Shown: in pieces, positions 6,823 through 15,303 of the stretch
Layout of the letters: every line of letters begins with the position of its first letter
Numbering within the stretch: the stretch's first letter is position 1
Assembly: GCA_016927535.1 (NCBI GenBank)
Contig: JAFGMM010000231.1
Coordinates: forward strand, 1-37,713
DNA length: 37,713 nt
From: Anaerolineae bacterium
GTDB lineage: Bacteria > Chloroflexota > Anaerolineae > Aggregatilineales > JAFGMM01
Direction: 5' to 3'
The notes under the pieces: generated by a model
What the model was told of the DNA's origin: nothing
Database searches by the model: none
What the model saw: only the letters and a program-made list of their open reading frames with translations
Program-made: the position numbers and the translations under genes

Positions 6823-9369
6823 TTACGGAACAATCGCCCACGCCGAACCGTCGCCGCTTTCCACGTAGCGGATGGTGCGCCCGTCCGGCGTCGTAAAGTA
6901 CAGTACGTACTGCTCCGGCGTGTTGTTGGCGACTACGCCGCGCTGCATCTGTATGGTATAGCCCTGCTCTGGCGCGGTCGCCCAGCCGGCGGCGTCACGC
7001 ACGCCGGCGTTCTGTGTCCACAGCCAGCCGAACCCGCGCGCCGGGAGCATCAGGCCGTCGGGCGGCGTCTCGTCCCAGGTGATCGCGCTCGTGCCGTCCC
7101 AGGTATCGACGAAGCGCGCGCCGGTCCCGCCGTTCAGCAGCATATAGATGCTGTTCGTCGCGCCGTACCACACCATAGCGCCGTACTCGAAGGTCTGGTA
7201 AGCGGCTTCGGCGCTCGCCGCCGGTTCGACCACGCAGTCCGCGCCCTGGCCGAAGAAGAACTGGTTATCGCAGCTCAGCGTAATCTCCAGGGAATCGGTG
7301 ATCTGGTGCGGCCAGTCGGGCGACGCGAAGACCTGGAGGTAGAAGGTGCCGGTCGCGCCGCCGCCGATGTACGCCGGCATGGTCATGGTGAAGGAGCCGG
7401 ACGGCGGCAGGTCGTTCTCCATGATGTCGGAGGCGTGGTTGTGGGTCAGGGCGGCGCGCAGCATGACATGATGCGCGTTGCGGGTCTCCCACGTAAAGGT
7501 AATCGTCTCGCCCGCGCCCACCGTGTCTTTATCGGCAGAAAAAGACACGACTTCGACCTCGCCGGATGTCTCGTCCGGCAGGCGCAGGTGGTAATAGGTT
7601 TCGGTCTGGGTAAAAGTATACTCGCGCACCCAGCCCGTTATCGTGCGCTGCGTGCCCCGGACTTTCCACATGCGTACATGCACCAGGGAATGGGTCGGCG
7701 TCGGGTAGTAGAAACAGCGCGGCCCCTCGATGATCTCGACCTCCTCGCCCAAAAAGCCATCGTGAGGTGTGGCGCCATATGGGTCTTCGTGCGCGGCCAG
7801 GCCGGTATCGGCGCGGGCGAGCGCGCCCACGGCAAGACCCTGATCCGCCGCGAAAGGCGCTTCGTAGCAGGCAGCGCCGGATACTTCGACCACATCCGCC
7901 GGGTCAGCGTCGCCGGGCGTGCCCGAATCATCGACGACCGGGAGGGTGATCTCGGCCAGGGTGATCGTCGTGTGCGTGGTGATGTCCACCAGGCGCAGTT
8001 GGAACGTGACCGATTGTACGTCCGGGCCGGGATAGACCGGGTTCATCACGCCCACGCCCTCCGACGCCACCCAGGGGTTGCTGCGCGGCAGTTCCACGTT
8101 GACGACCTGACCACCCGGCAGGCGCTGCTCAAAAACCAGGTTGCTGCCGTCGGGCCGGTTCAGCACCGACCAGGACACCGGCACCCGCCCGGCGGCGGTG
8201 CCGAAGTTGCCGGTATGCAGCCCCATGACGCCGGCCGTAAAGCGGGCGATGCGCGGCGGGTCGCCGGTGTTACTGATGGGCAAACTCAGGGACGCCCGGC
8301 TGTACTCGTGCCCGGTCGTCAGGTCGATGAGGCGCACTTGCAGGCGAATCTGATCGGCGCTGCCGCCGGGCAGCCGGGGCGCGGCGATGCCCGCGCCCAC
8401 CGACGACACGAGGACAAAATTGCGCGGCAGTTCGACATTGACGACCGTACCATTGCTTAAGACCTGCTCAAAGACCAGGTTGCTGCCGTCGGGCCGGTTC
8501 ACCGCCTCCCACGTCAGCGGGATGCGCGCGCTGCCGTCGGCAAGCTCGCTCAGGCGCACACTGGTAGCGCCGGTGCGGAAGGAAGCGATAGCGGCGGACG
8601 GTTCGTCTCCGACGATGTTCAGGTAGGTATAGCGCGTGTCGTAGACGACGCCGGTCACCAGATCGACCATCCTGATTTGCAGCTTGACCTGGGGCGCGTC
8701 CGAGGCGTTGGGCAGGACCGGTCGCACCGCGCCATCGCCCGACGGGTTTACCCAGGGATTGGCGCGCGGGAACTCGATGTTTACCGCCGTGCCGTCGGGG
8801 TGCACCTGCTCGAAGACCAGCGTCGCGGTGTTGGGCCGGTTGAGCGATTCCCAGGTAACCGGGATGCGCGCCGTCTGAGCTTGCAGCGCGACGCGGCTCA
8901 CCTGCGCGACGCCGGCGGTGAAGCGGGTGATGCGCGGCGCGCTGCCGGTTCCCGGCCCGATGGGGATAACGAGCGACCGCTCGTCGTAGACTTCATTGGT
9001 CGTGAGGTCGAACAGGCGCACCCGGAGCACAATCTCGGCGGCGTCGGCGCCCGGCAGCACCGGCGCAGCGATGCCATCGCCGGACGAAGCGACCCACGGG
9101 TTGTCGCGCGGCAGTTCCACGTTGACGGCGCTGCCGTCGGGGAGCATTTGTTCAAAGACCAGGTTGGCGCCGGGCGTCCGGTTGGCCGTGCGCCAGGAGA
9201 CGGGCACGCGCGCCGTGCCGTTTTCCAGCGCGTCCCGGTCTACACGGTCTGTCGTGGTCGTAAACGAAATAAACGTTGGGGCGCCTTGTGCGGCGGATGC
9301 GGCCCCGGCTCCAAGCGCAAAAAGGCAGCTCGCCAACACTATCCCTAACCCTAACATCTTCCGTCTCAT
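6823..9369 (-). CDS. Secreted multi-repeat protein with SH3-like and C-terminal beta domains
   Basis: Extracellular protein of 848 residues; family not named. The start at MRRKMLGLG has GGAGG six nt upstream, and the longer ORF-track start is rejected. A Sec signal peptide ends near GAASA (about residue 27). Four tandem repeats of about 114 residues follow (about 33-137, 146-253, 260-365, 372-478). Each carries NRPxxxxLVFEQ, VNVELPR and NPWV-like motifs, and the FEQ blocks start at 72, 186, 300 and 413. Each repeat looks all-beta, Ig-like. About 500-600 resembles an SH3b-like segment (GEEVEIIEGPRCFYYP...ITGWVREYTF). About 603-698 is an Ig-like domain (FSADKDTVGAGETITFTWETRN). The C-terminus (about 720-848) has FEYGAMVWYGATNSIYML and a Trp-rich tail, a module I have seen in other Chloroflexi secreted proteins. 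No enzyme motif is visible; a surface or adhesion role is inference. Confidence 0.8.
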   Translation of the reverse strand: MRRKMLGLGIVLASCLFALGAGAASAAQGAPTFISFTTTTDRVDRDALENGTARVPVSWRTANRTPGANLVFEQMLPDGSAVNVELPRDNPWVASSGDGIAAPVLPGADAAEIVLRVRLFDLTTNEVYDERSLVIPIGPGTGSAPRITRFTAGVAQVSRVALQAQTARIPVTWESLNRPNTATLVFEQVHPDGTAVNIEFPRANPWVNPSGDGAVRPVLPNASDAPQVKLQIRMVDLVTGVVYDTRYTYLNIVGDEPSAAIASFRTGATSVRLSELADGSARIPLTWEAVNRPDGSNLVFEQVLSNGTVVNVELPRNFVLVSSVGAGIAAPRLPGGSADQIRLQVRLIDLTTGHEYSRASLSLPISNTGDPPRIARFTAGVMGLHTGNFGTAAGRVPVSWSVLNRPDGSNLVFEQRLPGGQVVNVELPRSNPWVASEGVGVMNPVYPGPDVQSVTFQLRLVDITTHTTITLAEITLPVVDDSGTPGDADPADVVEVSGAACYEAPFAADQGLAVGALARADTGLAAHEDPYGATPHDGFLGEEVEIIEGPRCFYYPTPTHSLVHVRMWKVRGTQRTITGWVREYTFTQTETYYHLRLPDETSGEVEVVSFSADKDTVGAGETITFTWETRNAHHVMLRAALTHNHASDIMENDLPPSGSFTMTMPAYIGGGATGTFYLQVFASPDWPHQITDSLEITLSCDNQFFFGQGADCVVEPAASAEAAYQTFEYGAMVWYGATNSIYMLLNGGTGARFVDTWDGTSAITWDETPPDGLMLPARGFGWLWTQNAGVRDAAGWATAPEQGYTIQMQRGVVANNTPEQYVLYFTTPDGRTIRYVESGDGSAWAIVP

Positions 9370-9555
9370 CGTGTCCTCCGTTAGCTTTGATAGTTGACGA
9401 TTGGGCACATTTATTGTATTAAGAAATAGCTGCGCTGCCTTGACGGTCATCGGGGCGCGCAGGGATATCGTAAAGTGATCGTTGGATATGAGTACAGTGC
9501 TGCGACGCCGAACATCGGAATTTCGTTAAAAAAACCCGGGCAGCGCGCGGCGGGC

Positions 9556-9584
9556 TTGATACGACCGGACAAGTATGGTAGTAT
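9556..9584 (+). promoter_or_regulatory. Promoter of the hrcA-grpE-dnaK operon
   Basis: TTGATA (9556-9561), a 17-nt spacer and TAGTAT (9579-9584) fit a housekeeping sigma-70/A promoter. Transcription would begin near 9591, placing the CIRCE operator just downstream of the start site, where HrcA binding blocks initiation. Confidence 0.7.
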
Positions 9585-9599
9585 CGAGAAAGAGAAGGG

Positions 9600-9626
9600 T
9601 TAGCACTCTAAAGGGTAGAGTGCTAA
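9600..9626 (+). promoter_or_regulatory. CIRCE operator (HrcA-binding site)
   Basis: TTAGCACTC, a 9-nt spacer, then GAGTGCTAA is an exact match to the CIRCE consensus, with both arms perfect. It lies just before hrcA. This indicates negative autoregulation of the heat-shock operon by HrcA, as in Bacillus and many other bacteria. The 9370-9638 interval holds no gene. Confidence 0.97.
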
Positions 9627-9638
9627 ATTTTTTAGCGA

Positions 9639-10727
9639 ATGGGATGGCCGACTGCTATGTTACACGCAGGGACATACAATTTTCCCGAACTGACCAAGCG
9701 GCAAGAACAAATCTTGGGCTTAATTGTGCGCGAATACATCAATTCGGCCATACCGGTAAGTTCCAAGCAGTTGGTGGAAAACTACAACCTGGGCGTTAGC
9801 TCTGCCACGGTGCGTAACGAGATGGCCTGCCTGGAAGAACTGGAGTATATCCGCGCGCCGCACACTTCGGCGGGGCGCGCGCCGACCGAAAACGGCTACC
9901 GCTACTTCGTGCAGCGGCTCCTGGGCAACACCGAGCTTTCGTCGAGCGAGCGGCGCATGATCCGCCACCAATTCCACCAGGCCCGTCTGGATATCGACCA
10001 GTGGATGCGCCTCTCGGCGGCGATCCTGGCGCGCACCACGCAGAGCGCCTCGCTGGTGACGCCGCCGCACGCGCGCAGCAACCACTTCAAACACCTGGAA
10101 TTGATCTCGACCAAAGGGCGGTTGGTGCTGATGGTGCTGGTGCTGCACAGCGGCGAGGTGCGCCAGGAGATGCTGGCGCTGGCCGAGCCGGTCTCGCAGG
10201 AGACGCTGAGCCAGTGCGCCGCGCGCATCAACGACGCCTGCGCGAACCTTACCGTCGCGCAGATCGAGCAGCAGCGCCGGCGCATGCCCTTGCTGGAGCA
10301 GGAAGTTACCCAACTGGTGATCGATATCATGGCGCGCTCCGATACGCACCCCGCCCACCAGGTTTACTCCCACGGGCTGAGCGAAGTCCTGGACGACTTC
10401 GAGGAAAGCGCCGGTGCGCAGCAAGCCCTGCGTGTGATCGAGGAACGCCCCTTCCTGGACCTGATCCTCCGTGAGGTGCTGGGGCCGGGCGTGGGTGCCG
10501 TGCAGGTCATCATCGGCGGCGAGGGGCGCTGGGAGGACTTGAGCCATTGCAGCATGGTGCTCTCGCGCTACGGCATCACCGGCGAAGCGACCGGCGTGAT
10601 GGGCGTGCTTGGCCCTATCCATATGCACTACGGGCGCGCGATCTCGGCGGTGCGCTATGTTGCGAGCCTGATGAATGATCTGCTCGTCGATGTGTACGGC
10701 GAGCCATCCGACGACGAACCGGCATAG
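9639..10727 (+). CDS. hrcA: Heat-inducible transcription repressor HrcA
   Basis: HrcA of 362 residues, near the family's usual 340-350. It binds CIRCE as a dimer and represses chaperone genes until heat shock titrates GroE or otherwise inactivates it. The N-terminal winged helix is clear (LTKRQEQILGLIVREYINS, then VSSATVRNEMACLEELEYI and HTSAGRAPTENGYRYFV). The C-terminal part carries the GAF-like dimer/ligand region, including VQVIIGGEG and the closing GPIHMHYGRAISAVRYVASLM. The start is uncertain. The ATG at 9639 lacks a ribosome site, whereas the ATG at 9657 has GGGATGG nine nt upstream and would remove six residues. A perfect CIRCE lies 12 nt upstream of the first ATG, and grpE follows after 18 nt. 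Confidence 0.95.
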   Translation: MGWPTAMLHAGTYNFPELTKRQEQILGLIVREYINSAIPVSSKQLVENYNLGVSSATVRNEMACLEELEYIRAPHTSAGRAPTENGYRYFVQRLLGNTELSSSERRMIRHQFHQARLDIDQWMRLSAAILARTTQSASLVTPPHARSNHFKHLELISTKGRLVLMVLVLHSGEVRQEMLALAEPVSQETLSQCAARINDACANLTVAQIEQQRRRMPLLEQEVTQLVIDIMARSDTHPAHQVYSHGLSEVLDDFEESAGAQQALRVIEERPFLDLILREVLGPGVGAVQVIIGGEGRWEDLSHCSMVLSRYGITGEATGVMGVLGPIHMHYGRAISAVRYVASLMNDLLVDVYGEPSDDEPA

Positions 10728-10745
10728 CATAGAGAAAGCGGCGTA

Positions 10746-11324
10746 ATGGACATGGACATGAACATGAATATGGACGAAGAAAAAATAACCAACCTCGAAG
10801 AACCCGAAGCGGGTCACGTCGAGGCCGGCGAAGCCGCGCCAGAGACGGCAGCCGAGACCGAACCGGTCACGCTCCGCAAGCAGCTTGAAGAACTCCAGGC
10901 GAAGGCCGAGGAATATCTGCAAGGCTTGCAGCGCGAGCGCGCCGAGTTCATCAACTACAAGCGCCGCGTGGAGCGCGAGCGCGCCGAGCAGCGTTTGCAA
11001 GCCAAGCGCGAGGTCGTCACGGACCTGCTGCCGGTGCTCGATGACTTCGCGCGGGCAATGGACAGCGTGCCCGATGAGGCGCCGGCGAGCGATTGGGTCA
11101 AGGGCGTCGAGATGATCCAACGCAAGCTGTACAGCATCCTTGACGGGCTGGGCATCGTTGAGATTGAAGCGCTGGGACGGCCCTTCGACCCGAACCTTCA
11201 TGAGGCCATCGGCCAGGAGGCGAGCGACGAGTACGAGCCGGACCACGTGATGGAAGTGTTACAAAAAGGTTACCGGTACGGCGATAAGGTCATCCGGCCG
11301 GCGCTGGTCCGGGTAGCGCGCTAG
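10746..11324 (+). CDS. grpE: Nucleotide exchange factor GrpE
   Basis: GrpE of 192 residues, which releases ADP from DnaK. It begins with a low-complexity [12 protein letters not shown] stretch followed by an acidic disordered tail, then the long dimerising helix ([37 protein letters not shown]) and the beta-rich wing domain. The wing carries [16 protein letters not shown] and [24 protein letters not shown], both diagnostic of GrpE. Several in-frame Met codons make the exact start ambiguous, and the ribosome site is weak. It sits between hrcA and dnaK in the CIRCE-controlled operon. Confidence 0.95.
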   Translation: MDMDMNMNMDEEKITNLEEPEAGHVEAGEAAPETAAETEPVTLRKQLEELQAKAEEYLQGLQRERAEFINYKRRVERERAEQRLQAKREVVTDLLPVLDDFARAMDSVPDEAPASDWVKGVEMIQRKLYSILDGLGIVEIEALGRPFDPNLHEAIGQEASDEYEPDHVMEVLQKGYRYGDKVIRPALVRVAR

Positions 11325-11388
11325 GCCGGCAACTTATACCGGCGCCTATACGTATGAAATAATTGGTAAAGAAGCAGGAGACAATCAC

Positions 11389-13302
11389 ATGGGAAAAATT
11401 ATCGGCATCGATCTGGGTACGACTAACTCAGTATGCGCCGTCATCGAGGGCGGCGAACCGGTCGTCATCCCTTCGGCAGAAGGAAGCAACCTGTTCCCTT
11501 CGGTGGTCGCGCTCAACCCGAAGAGCGGGGAGCGGCTGGTGGGTCAGGTCGCGCGGCGGCAGGCCATCGTCAACCCCGAAAACACCGTCTTCTCGATCAA
11601 GCGCTTTATGGGGCGCAAGTTCAAAGACGCCGAAGTGCAGCGCGCCTTGAAGCTCGTCCCCTACAAGGTGACGGCGGCCCCTAACGGCGATGTGCGCGTT
11701 CACATGGGCGACAAAGAATACTCCCCGCCCGAAATCTCGGCGATGATCCTCCAGAAGATCAAAACCGACGCCGAAGCCTACCTGGGCGAAACGGTCACGC
11801 AGGCCGTCATCACCGTGCCGGCCTACTTCAACGACAGCCAGCGCCAGGCCACCAAAGACGCCGGCAAAATCGCCGGCCTGGAGGTGCTGCGCATCATCAA
11901 TGAGCCGACCGCTTCGTCGCTGGCTTACGGCCTGGGCGAGAGCAAAGACGAGACCATCGCCGTGTACGACCTGGGCGGCGGCACCTTCGATATCTCGATC
12001 CTGGACGTGGGCGAGGGCGTGTTCGAGGTGCGCTCGACCAACGGCGATACGTTCTTGGGCGGCGACGACTTCGACCAGAAGATCATCGACTGGATCGCCG
12101 ACGAATTCAAGAAAGACCAGGGCATCGACCTGCGCAACGACCGCCAGGCCCTCCAACGCCTGAAGGAGGCGGCGGAGCGCGCCAAGATCGAGCTATCGAC
12201 CACCATGCAGACCGAGATCAACCTACCTTTCGTCACTGCCGACGCCTCCGGTCCCAAGCACCTGAACATGACGCTCACCCGCGCCAAGCTGGAGCAGCTC
12301 ACCGAAGACCTGGTTGCGCGCTCCATCGGCCCGTGCGAGCAGGCGCTCAAGGACGCCGGCCTGACCGTCAAAGACATCGACGAGGTGGTGTTGGTGGGCG
12401 GCATGACCCGCATGCCGGCCGTCCAGGCGGCGGTTAAGAAGCTCTTCGAAAAGGAGCCGCACAAGGGCGTCAACCCTGACGAAGTAGTCGGCGTCGGCGC
12501 GGCGGTCCAGGGCGGCGTGTTGGGCGGCGAAGTAAAGGACATCCTCCTGCTCGACGTGACGCCGCTTACCCTCAGCGTCGAGACGCTGGGCGGCGTGGCC
12601 TCGCCTTTGATCGAACGCAATACCACGATCCCGGTAAACAAGAGCCAGATTTTCTCCACCGCCGCCGACGGCCAGACCCAGGTCGAGATTCACGTGGTCC
12701 AGGGCGAGCGCCCGATGGCCGCGCAAAACAAATCGCTGGGCCGCTTCATCCTGGACGGCATCCCGCCGGCGCAGCGCGGCGTCCCGCAGATCGAGGTTAC
12801 TTTCGATATCGACGCCGACGGCATCCTGAACGTCAGCGCGAAGGACAAGGCCACCGGGCGCGTGCAGCGCATCACCATCACCGCGTCCAGCGGCCTGAGC
12901 GATAAAGAAGTTGATCGCATGGTGAAGGAAGCCGAGCAGCACGCCGCCGAGGACTCGAAAAAGCGTCAGGAGGTGGAGGTCCGCAACGCCGCCGACTCTG
13001 CCGTCTACAGCACCGAGAAGTTCATCCGCGAATACGGCGACCGGCTGCCCGAAGCGGCGAAGAACCGGGCCGAAGCCAAAGCCGAAGCGGTGCGCAAAGC
13101 GCTTGAAGGCGGCGATATCGAGGCCGCGCGCCGCGCCACCGAAGAACTCCAGCGCGAACTGCAAGAGCTGGGTGGGCAGATGTACGAAGCGCCGGCCGGC
13201 GCGGGTCCTGGCCCAGGCGCGGCCTATGGCGCCGGTCCCACCGACGGCGACACTGCCCCCGGCGGCGAGGACGTGGTGGACGGCGAGTTCACCGAAGCGT
13301 AA
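11389..13302 (+). CDS. dnaK: Molecular chaperone DnaK (Hsp70)
   Basis: Complete Hsp70 of 637 residues, the usual length. It binds exposed hydrophobic peptides in an ATP-dependent cycle driven by DnaJ and GrpE. The ATPase domain starts with [14 protein letters not shown] and includes [46 protein letters not shown] and [14 protein letters not shown]. The substrate domain includes [17 protein letters not shown] and [14 protein letters not shown] helical lid follows, then a Gly/Ala/Pro-rich tail ending [10 protein letters not shown], a variant of the EEVxDAEF ending seen in bacterial DnaK. AGGAG lies 8 nt before the ATG. It is third in the CIRCE operon. A hairpin and a repeat element separate it from dnaJ. 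Confidence 0.98.
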   Translation: MGKIIGIDLGTTNSVCAVIEGGEPVVIPSAEGSNLFPSVVALNPKSGERLVGQVARRQAIVNPENTVFSIKRFMGRKFKDAEVQRALKLVPYKVTAAPNGDVRVHMGDKEYSPPEISAMILQKIKTDAEAYLGETVTQAVITVPAYFNDSQRQATKDAGKIAGLEVLRIINEPTASSLAYGLGESKDETIAVYDLGGGTFDISILDVGEGVFEVRSTNGDTFLGGDDFDQKIIDWIADEFKKDQGIDLRNDRQALQRLKEAAERAKIELSTTMQTEINLPFVTADASGPKHLNMTLTRAKLEQLTEDLVARSIGPCEQALKDAGLTVKDIDEVVLVGGMTRMPAVQAAVKKLFEKEPHKGVNPDEVVGVGAAVQGGVLGGEVKDILLLDVTPLTLSVETLGGVASPLIERNTTIPVNKSQIFSTAADGQTQVEIHVVQGERPMAAQNKSLGRFILDGIPPAQRGVPQIEVTFDIDADGILNVSAKDKATGRVQRITITASSGLSDKEVDRMVKEAEQHAAEDSKKRQEVEVRNAADSAVYSTEKFIREYGDRLPEAAKNRAEAKAEAVRKALEGGDIEAARRATEELQRELQELGGQMYEAPAGAGPGPGAAYGAGPTDGDTAPGGEDVVDGEFTEA

Positions 13303-13327
13303 AAATTTTAGGTATCGGCGCGGCAGA

Positions 13328-13359
13328 TTCGTCGGGGTGGGCAAGCCTGCCCCGACGAA
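13328..13359 (+). terminator. Hairpin downstream of dnaK
   Basis: TTCGTCGGGG and CCCCGACGAA form a perfect 10-bp stem with a 12-nt loop, 26 nt past the dnaK stop. It is followed by AAAACGTGTAA rather than a T-run. It may attenuate read-through into dnaJ, or be one copy of a dispersed hairpin family (compare 26574-26605). Confidence 0.55.
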
Positions 13360-13436
13360 AACGTGTAAAATGATACCGGAGCACGCAGATGAAACGTAGT
13401 GCAAAACCGGTGTAGATGCTTTGAATAAGGGATACG

Positions 13437-13575
13437 GTTGGCGAACTTGCTCCCCCTCACCCCTGGCCCCTCTCCCACGCTGGGGAGAGGGGAAAAACGC
13501 GCGTGGTTCGGCATGATTCTGGCTCCCTTTCTCCCCTTGTGGGAGAAAGGGTTGGGGATAGAGGGGTTCGCCAAC
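13437..13575. repeat. MITE-like/compound palindromic repeat with 10-bp terminal inverted repeats
   Basis: This occupies most of the 302-bp gap between dnaK and dnaJ, which has no gene. It is a 139-bp unit bounded by exact inverted repeats, GTTGGCGAAC (13437-13446) and GTTCGCCAAC (13566-13575). Inside are two stem-loop modules: one at about 13453-13495 (arms CCCTCTCCC and GGGGAGAGGG) and one at about 13525-13566 (CTCCCCTTGTGGGAG core). The first module recurs at 37668-37713 and the second at about 20315-20359. No transposase gene and no target duplication were seen. Confidence 0.7.
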
Positions 13576-13604
13576 AACATCAATAAGGTTCAGGTGGGCA
13601 GGGT

Positions 13605-14753
13605 ATGGCAGCACAAAAGCGCGATTACTACGAAATCTTGGGCGTCGGGCGCGGCGCGACGAAAGAAGAGCTAAAAAAAGCGTTCCACCGGCTGGCGCGC
13701 CAGTACCACCCCGACGTGAGCCAGGAGCCGGACGCCGAGGCGCGGTTTAAAGAGATCAACGAAGCGTACAGCGTGCTCAACGACCCCGACAAGCGCGCCC
13801 GCTATGACCGCTTTGGGCATCGCGGCATCGGCGTAGACCCCGGCGGCTTCGGCGGTATGTCGGGCTTCCCGGACTTCGAGGAAATCTTCGCCGATTTCTT
13901 CGGCGGCTTCACCAACGTGCGCGACACGAGCCGCCGTCGGCGTGGCCGGGACCTGCACCTTGACCTGACCATCGACTTCGAGGAAAGCGTCTTCGGCGCC
14001 GAAAAAGAAGTCGAGATCAACCGGTTGGAGCACTGCCCGGTTTGCAGCGGCAGTGGCGCCGAGCCGGGCACTTCGGCGCGCCGGTGCGCCGAGTGCAACG
14101 GCACCGGCCAGGTGCGCCAGGTGCGCCAATCGCTTTTCGGCTCGATGCTCTATACTACGCAGTGCCCGCGCTGCCAGGGGCGCGGCGAAGTCGTCGATAC
14201 GCCGTGCAAACATTGCAACGGGTCGGGCAAGGCGCAGGTGCGGCGCACGATCAAAGTCAAGGTGCCGCCGGGCATCGACGATGGGATGCAGATCCGGCTC
14301 AGCAACCAGGGCGAACCGGGCGACTCCGGCATGGCAAACGGTGACCTGAACGTAAACGTGCACGTGCGGCCCCACCAGTTTTTCCGCCGCCGCCACGACG
14401 ATATCATCGTCGAGATTTCGATCAATATCGCGCAGGCCGCCCTGGGCGATAAGATCATGGTGCCGACGGTCGATGGCGATATGGAGCTGAGCATCCCCAA
14501 CGGTACCCAAGCCGGCAAAGTTTTTCGGCTGCGCGGCAAAGGCGTCCCGCACCTGCGCCGTGACGGGAGCACCTCCGGTCGCGGCGACCAATTGGTCGTC
14601 GTGCAGGTGGCCGTCCCCACCCGGCTCACCGCCGAACAACGCGAACTGTTCGAACGGCTGGCTGCGACGATGGGCAGCGAGGTCATCACCCAGAAGAACG
14701 AGAACAAAGGGTTCTTCGAGCGGGTTTGGGATTGGCTGAGCGGCGAGCAGTGA
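13605..14753 (+). CDS. dnaJ: Chaperone protein DnaJ (Hsp40)
   Basis: Full-length type I DnaJ of 382 residues. It stimulates DnaK ATP hydrolysis and delivers substrates. The J domain (about 7-70) has the HPD motif at 35-37. A short Gly/Phe region follows (about 72-102). The zinc-binding region has four CxxCxGxG motifs: CPVCSGSG (144-151), CAECNGTG, CPRCQGRG and CKHCNGSG. The C-terminal substrate-binding domains include KVPPGIDDGMQIRL and LRGKGVPHLR. All residues needed for function are present. The gene follows dnaK by 302 bp, a gap filled by a hairpin and a repeat element, so it may be transcribed partly independently. It converges with the GNAT gene, with only 13 nt between stops. Confidence 0.97.
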   Translation: MAAQKRDYYEILGVGRGATKEELKKAFHRLARQYHPDVSQEPDAEARFKEINEAYSVLNDPDKRARYDRFGHRGIGVDPGGFGGMSGFPDFEEIFADFFGGFTNVRDTSRRRRGRDLHLDLTIDFEESVFGAEKEVEINRLEHCPVCSGSGAEPGTSARRCAECNGTGQVRQVRQSLFGSMLYTTQCPRCQGRGEVVDTPCKHCNGSGKAQVRRTIKVKVPPGIDDGMQIRLSNQGEPGDSGMANGDLNVNVHVRPHQFFRRRHDDIIVEISINIAQAALGDKIMVPTVDGDMELSIPNGTQAGKVFRLRGKGVPHLRRDGSTSGRGDQLVVVQVAVPTRLTAEQRELFERLAATMGSEVITQKNENKGFFERVWDWLSGEQ

Positions 14754-14766
14754 GCCGGGCCGCCCG

Positions 14767-15303
14767 TCAGCGGCTCAGCGTCAGCCACTTCTCCATAATC
14801 CAGCACGCCTCTTCCACGTAATGTATCTTCCCGGTGTGGTCTTCAAACTGCCAACGCCCCGGATCGTCGTCGATGATATCATAGCCCAGGCGCTTGTACA
14901 GGCGCATTGCGCCGGTGTTCGTCTTGCCCACCGCAATTGTCGCCCGTGCAAAGCCCTGCTCCACCAAGTTGTGCTCCGCCGCCTCCACCAGCGCCGTACC
15001 CAACCCCCGGCGGCGGAATGGCTCCATCACCCGCAGCGCATACAGGTAGCCGTGCGGCGCTCTGTGCCGGATGCCCAGCCCGCTCGCCAGGTTGACGAAG
15101 ATTTGCCCGACCGGGAAGTCGCCCACATCGGCGACCCACATGATCTGTCGCCCCATCATGAAGTCGCGGTAGGTTTCCTGAAACAACTTGCGATAGCACG
15201 TATACGCGCCGAACCACTCCAGCTTGAGCAGGTCATCCTCGGTCGCCGGCCGGATCGTCACGGGCACCTGCAACCAGATCACCTGTTTGTCGATGACGAC
15301 CAC
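14767..15303 (-). CDS. GNAT-family N-acetyltransferase
   Basis: Acetyltransferase of 178 residues with a GTG start. The ORF-track version of 272 residues is too long, because its first 94 codons lie antiphase inside the upstream gene. The GTG at 15303 has GAGGAGGGG just upstream, overlaps the end of the upstream DHH/CCA gene by 25 nt, and suggests translational coupling. The acetyl-CoA-binding motif A is RRRGLGTALVEAAE (about 97-110), preceded by YLYALRVMEPF and followed by NTGAMRLYKRLGYDII, all classic for GNAT. The acceptor is unknown; family members modify protein N-termini, lysines or small amines. Its partner gene acts on tRNA ends, which does not itself identify a substrate. Confidence 0.88.
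   Translation of the reverse strand: MVVIDKQVIWLQVPVTIRPATEDDLLKLEWFGAYTCYRKLFQETYRDFMMGRQIMWVADVGDFPVGQIFVNLASGLGIRHRAPHGYLYALRVMEPFRRRGLGTALVEAAEHNLVEQGFARATIAVGKTNTGAMRLYKRLGYDIIDDDPGRWQFEDHTGKIHYVEEACWIMEKWLTLSR

Noticed and set aside
6808-8460. 550-aa plus-strand ORF opposite the secreted repeat protein
   Set aside because: The opposite strand has a signal peptide, a good ribosome site and four protein repeats; this frame has none.
9720-11246. 508-aa minus-strand ORF across hrcA and grpE
   Set aside because: It spans two well-identified genes on the other strand; the composition is that of a shadow frame.
12223-13614. 463-aa minus-strand ORF opposite dnaK, and the 242-aa and 244-aa ORFs nearby
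   Set aside because: Antisense shadows of a certain dnaK. They are Arg/Ala/Val-rich without domains and arise because high-GC codon use removes stops from other frames.
13438-13674. 78-aa plus ORF and 91-aa minus ORF over the dnaK-dnaJ gap (LPLTPGPSPTLGRGE type)
   Set aside because: These are translations of the dispersed C/G-run repeat, a known source of spurious small proteins in annotations.
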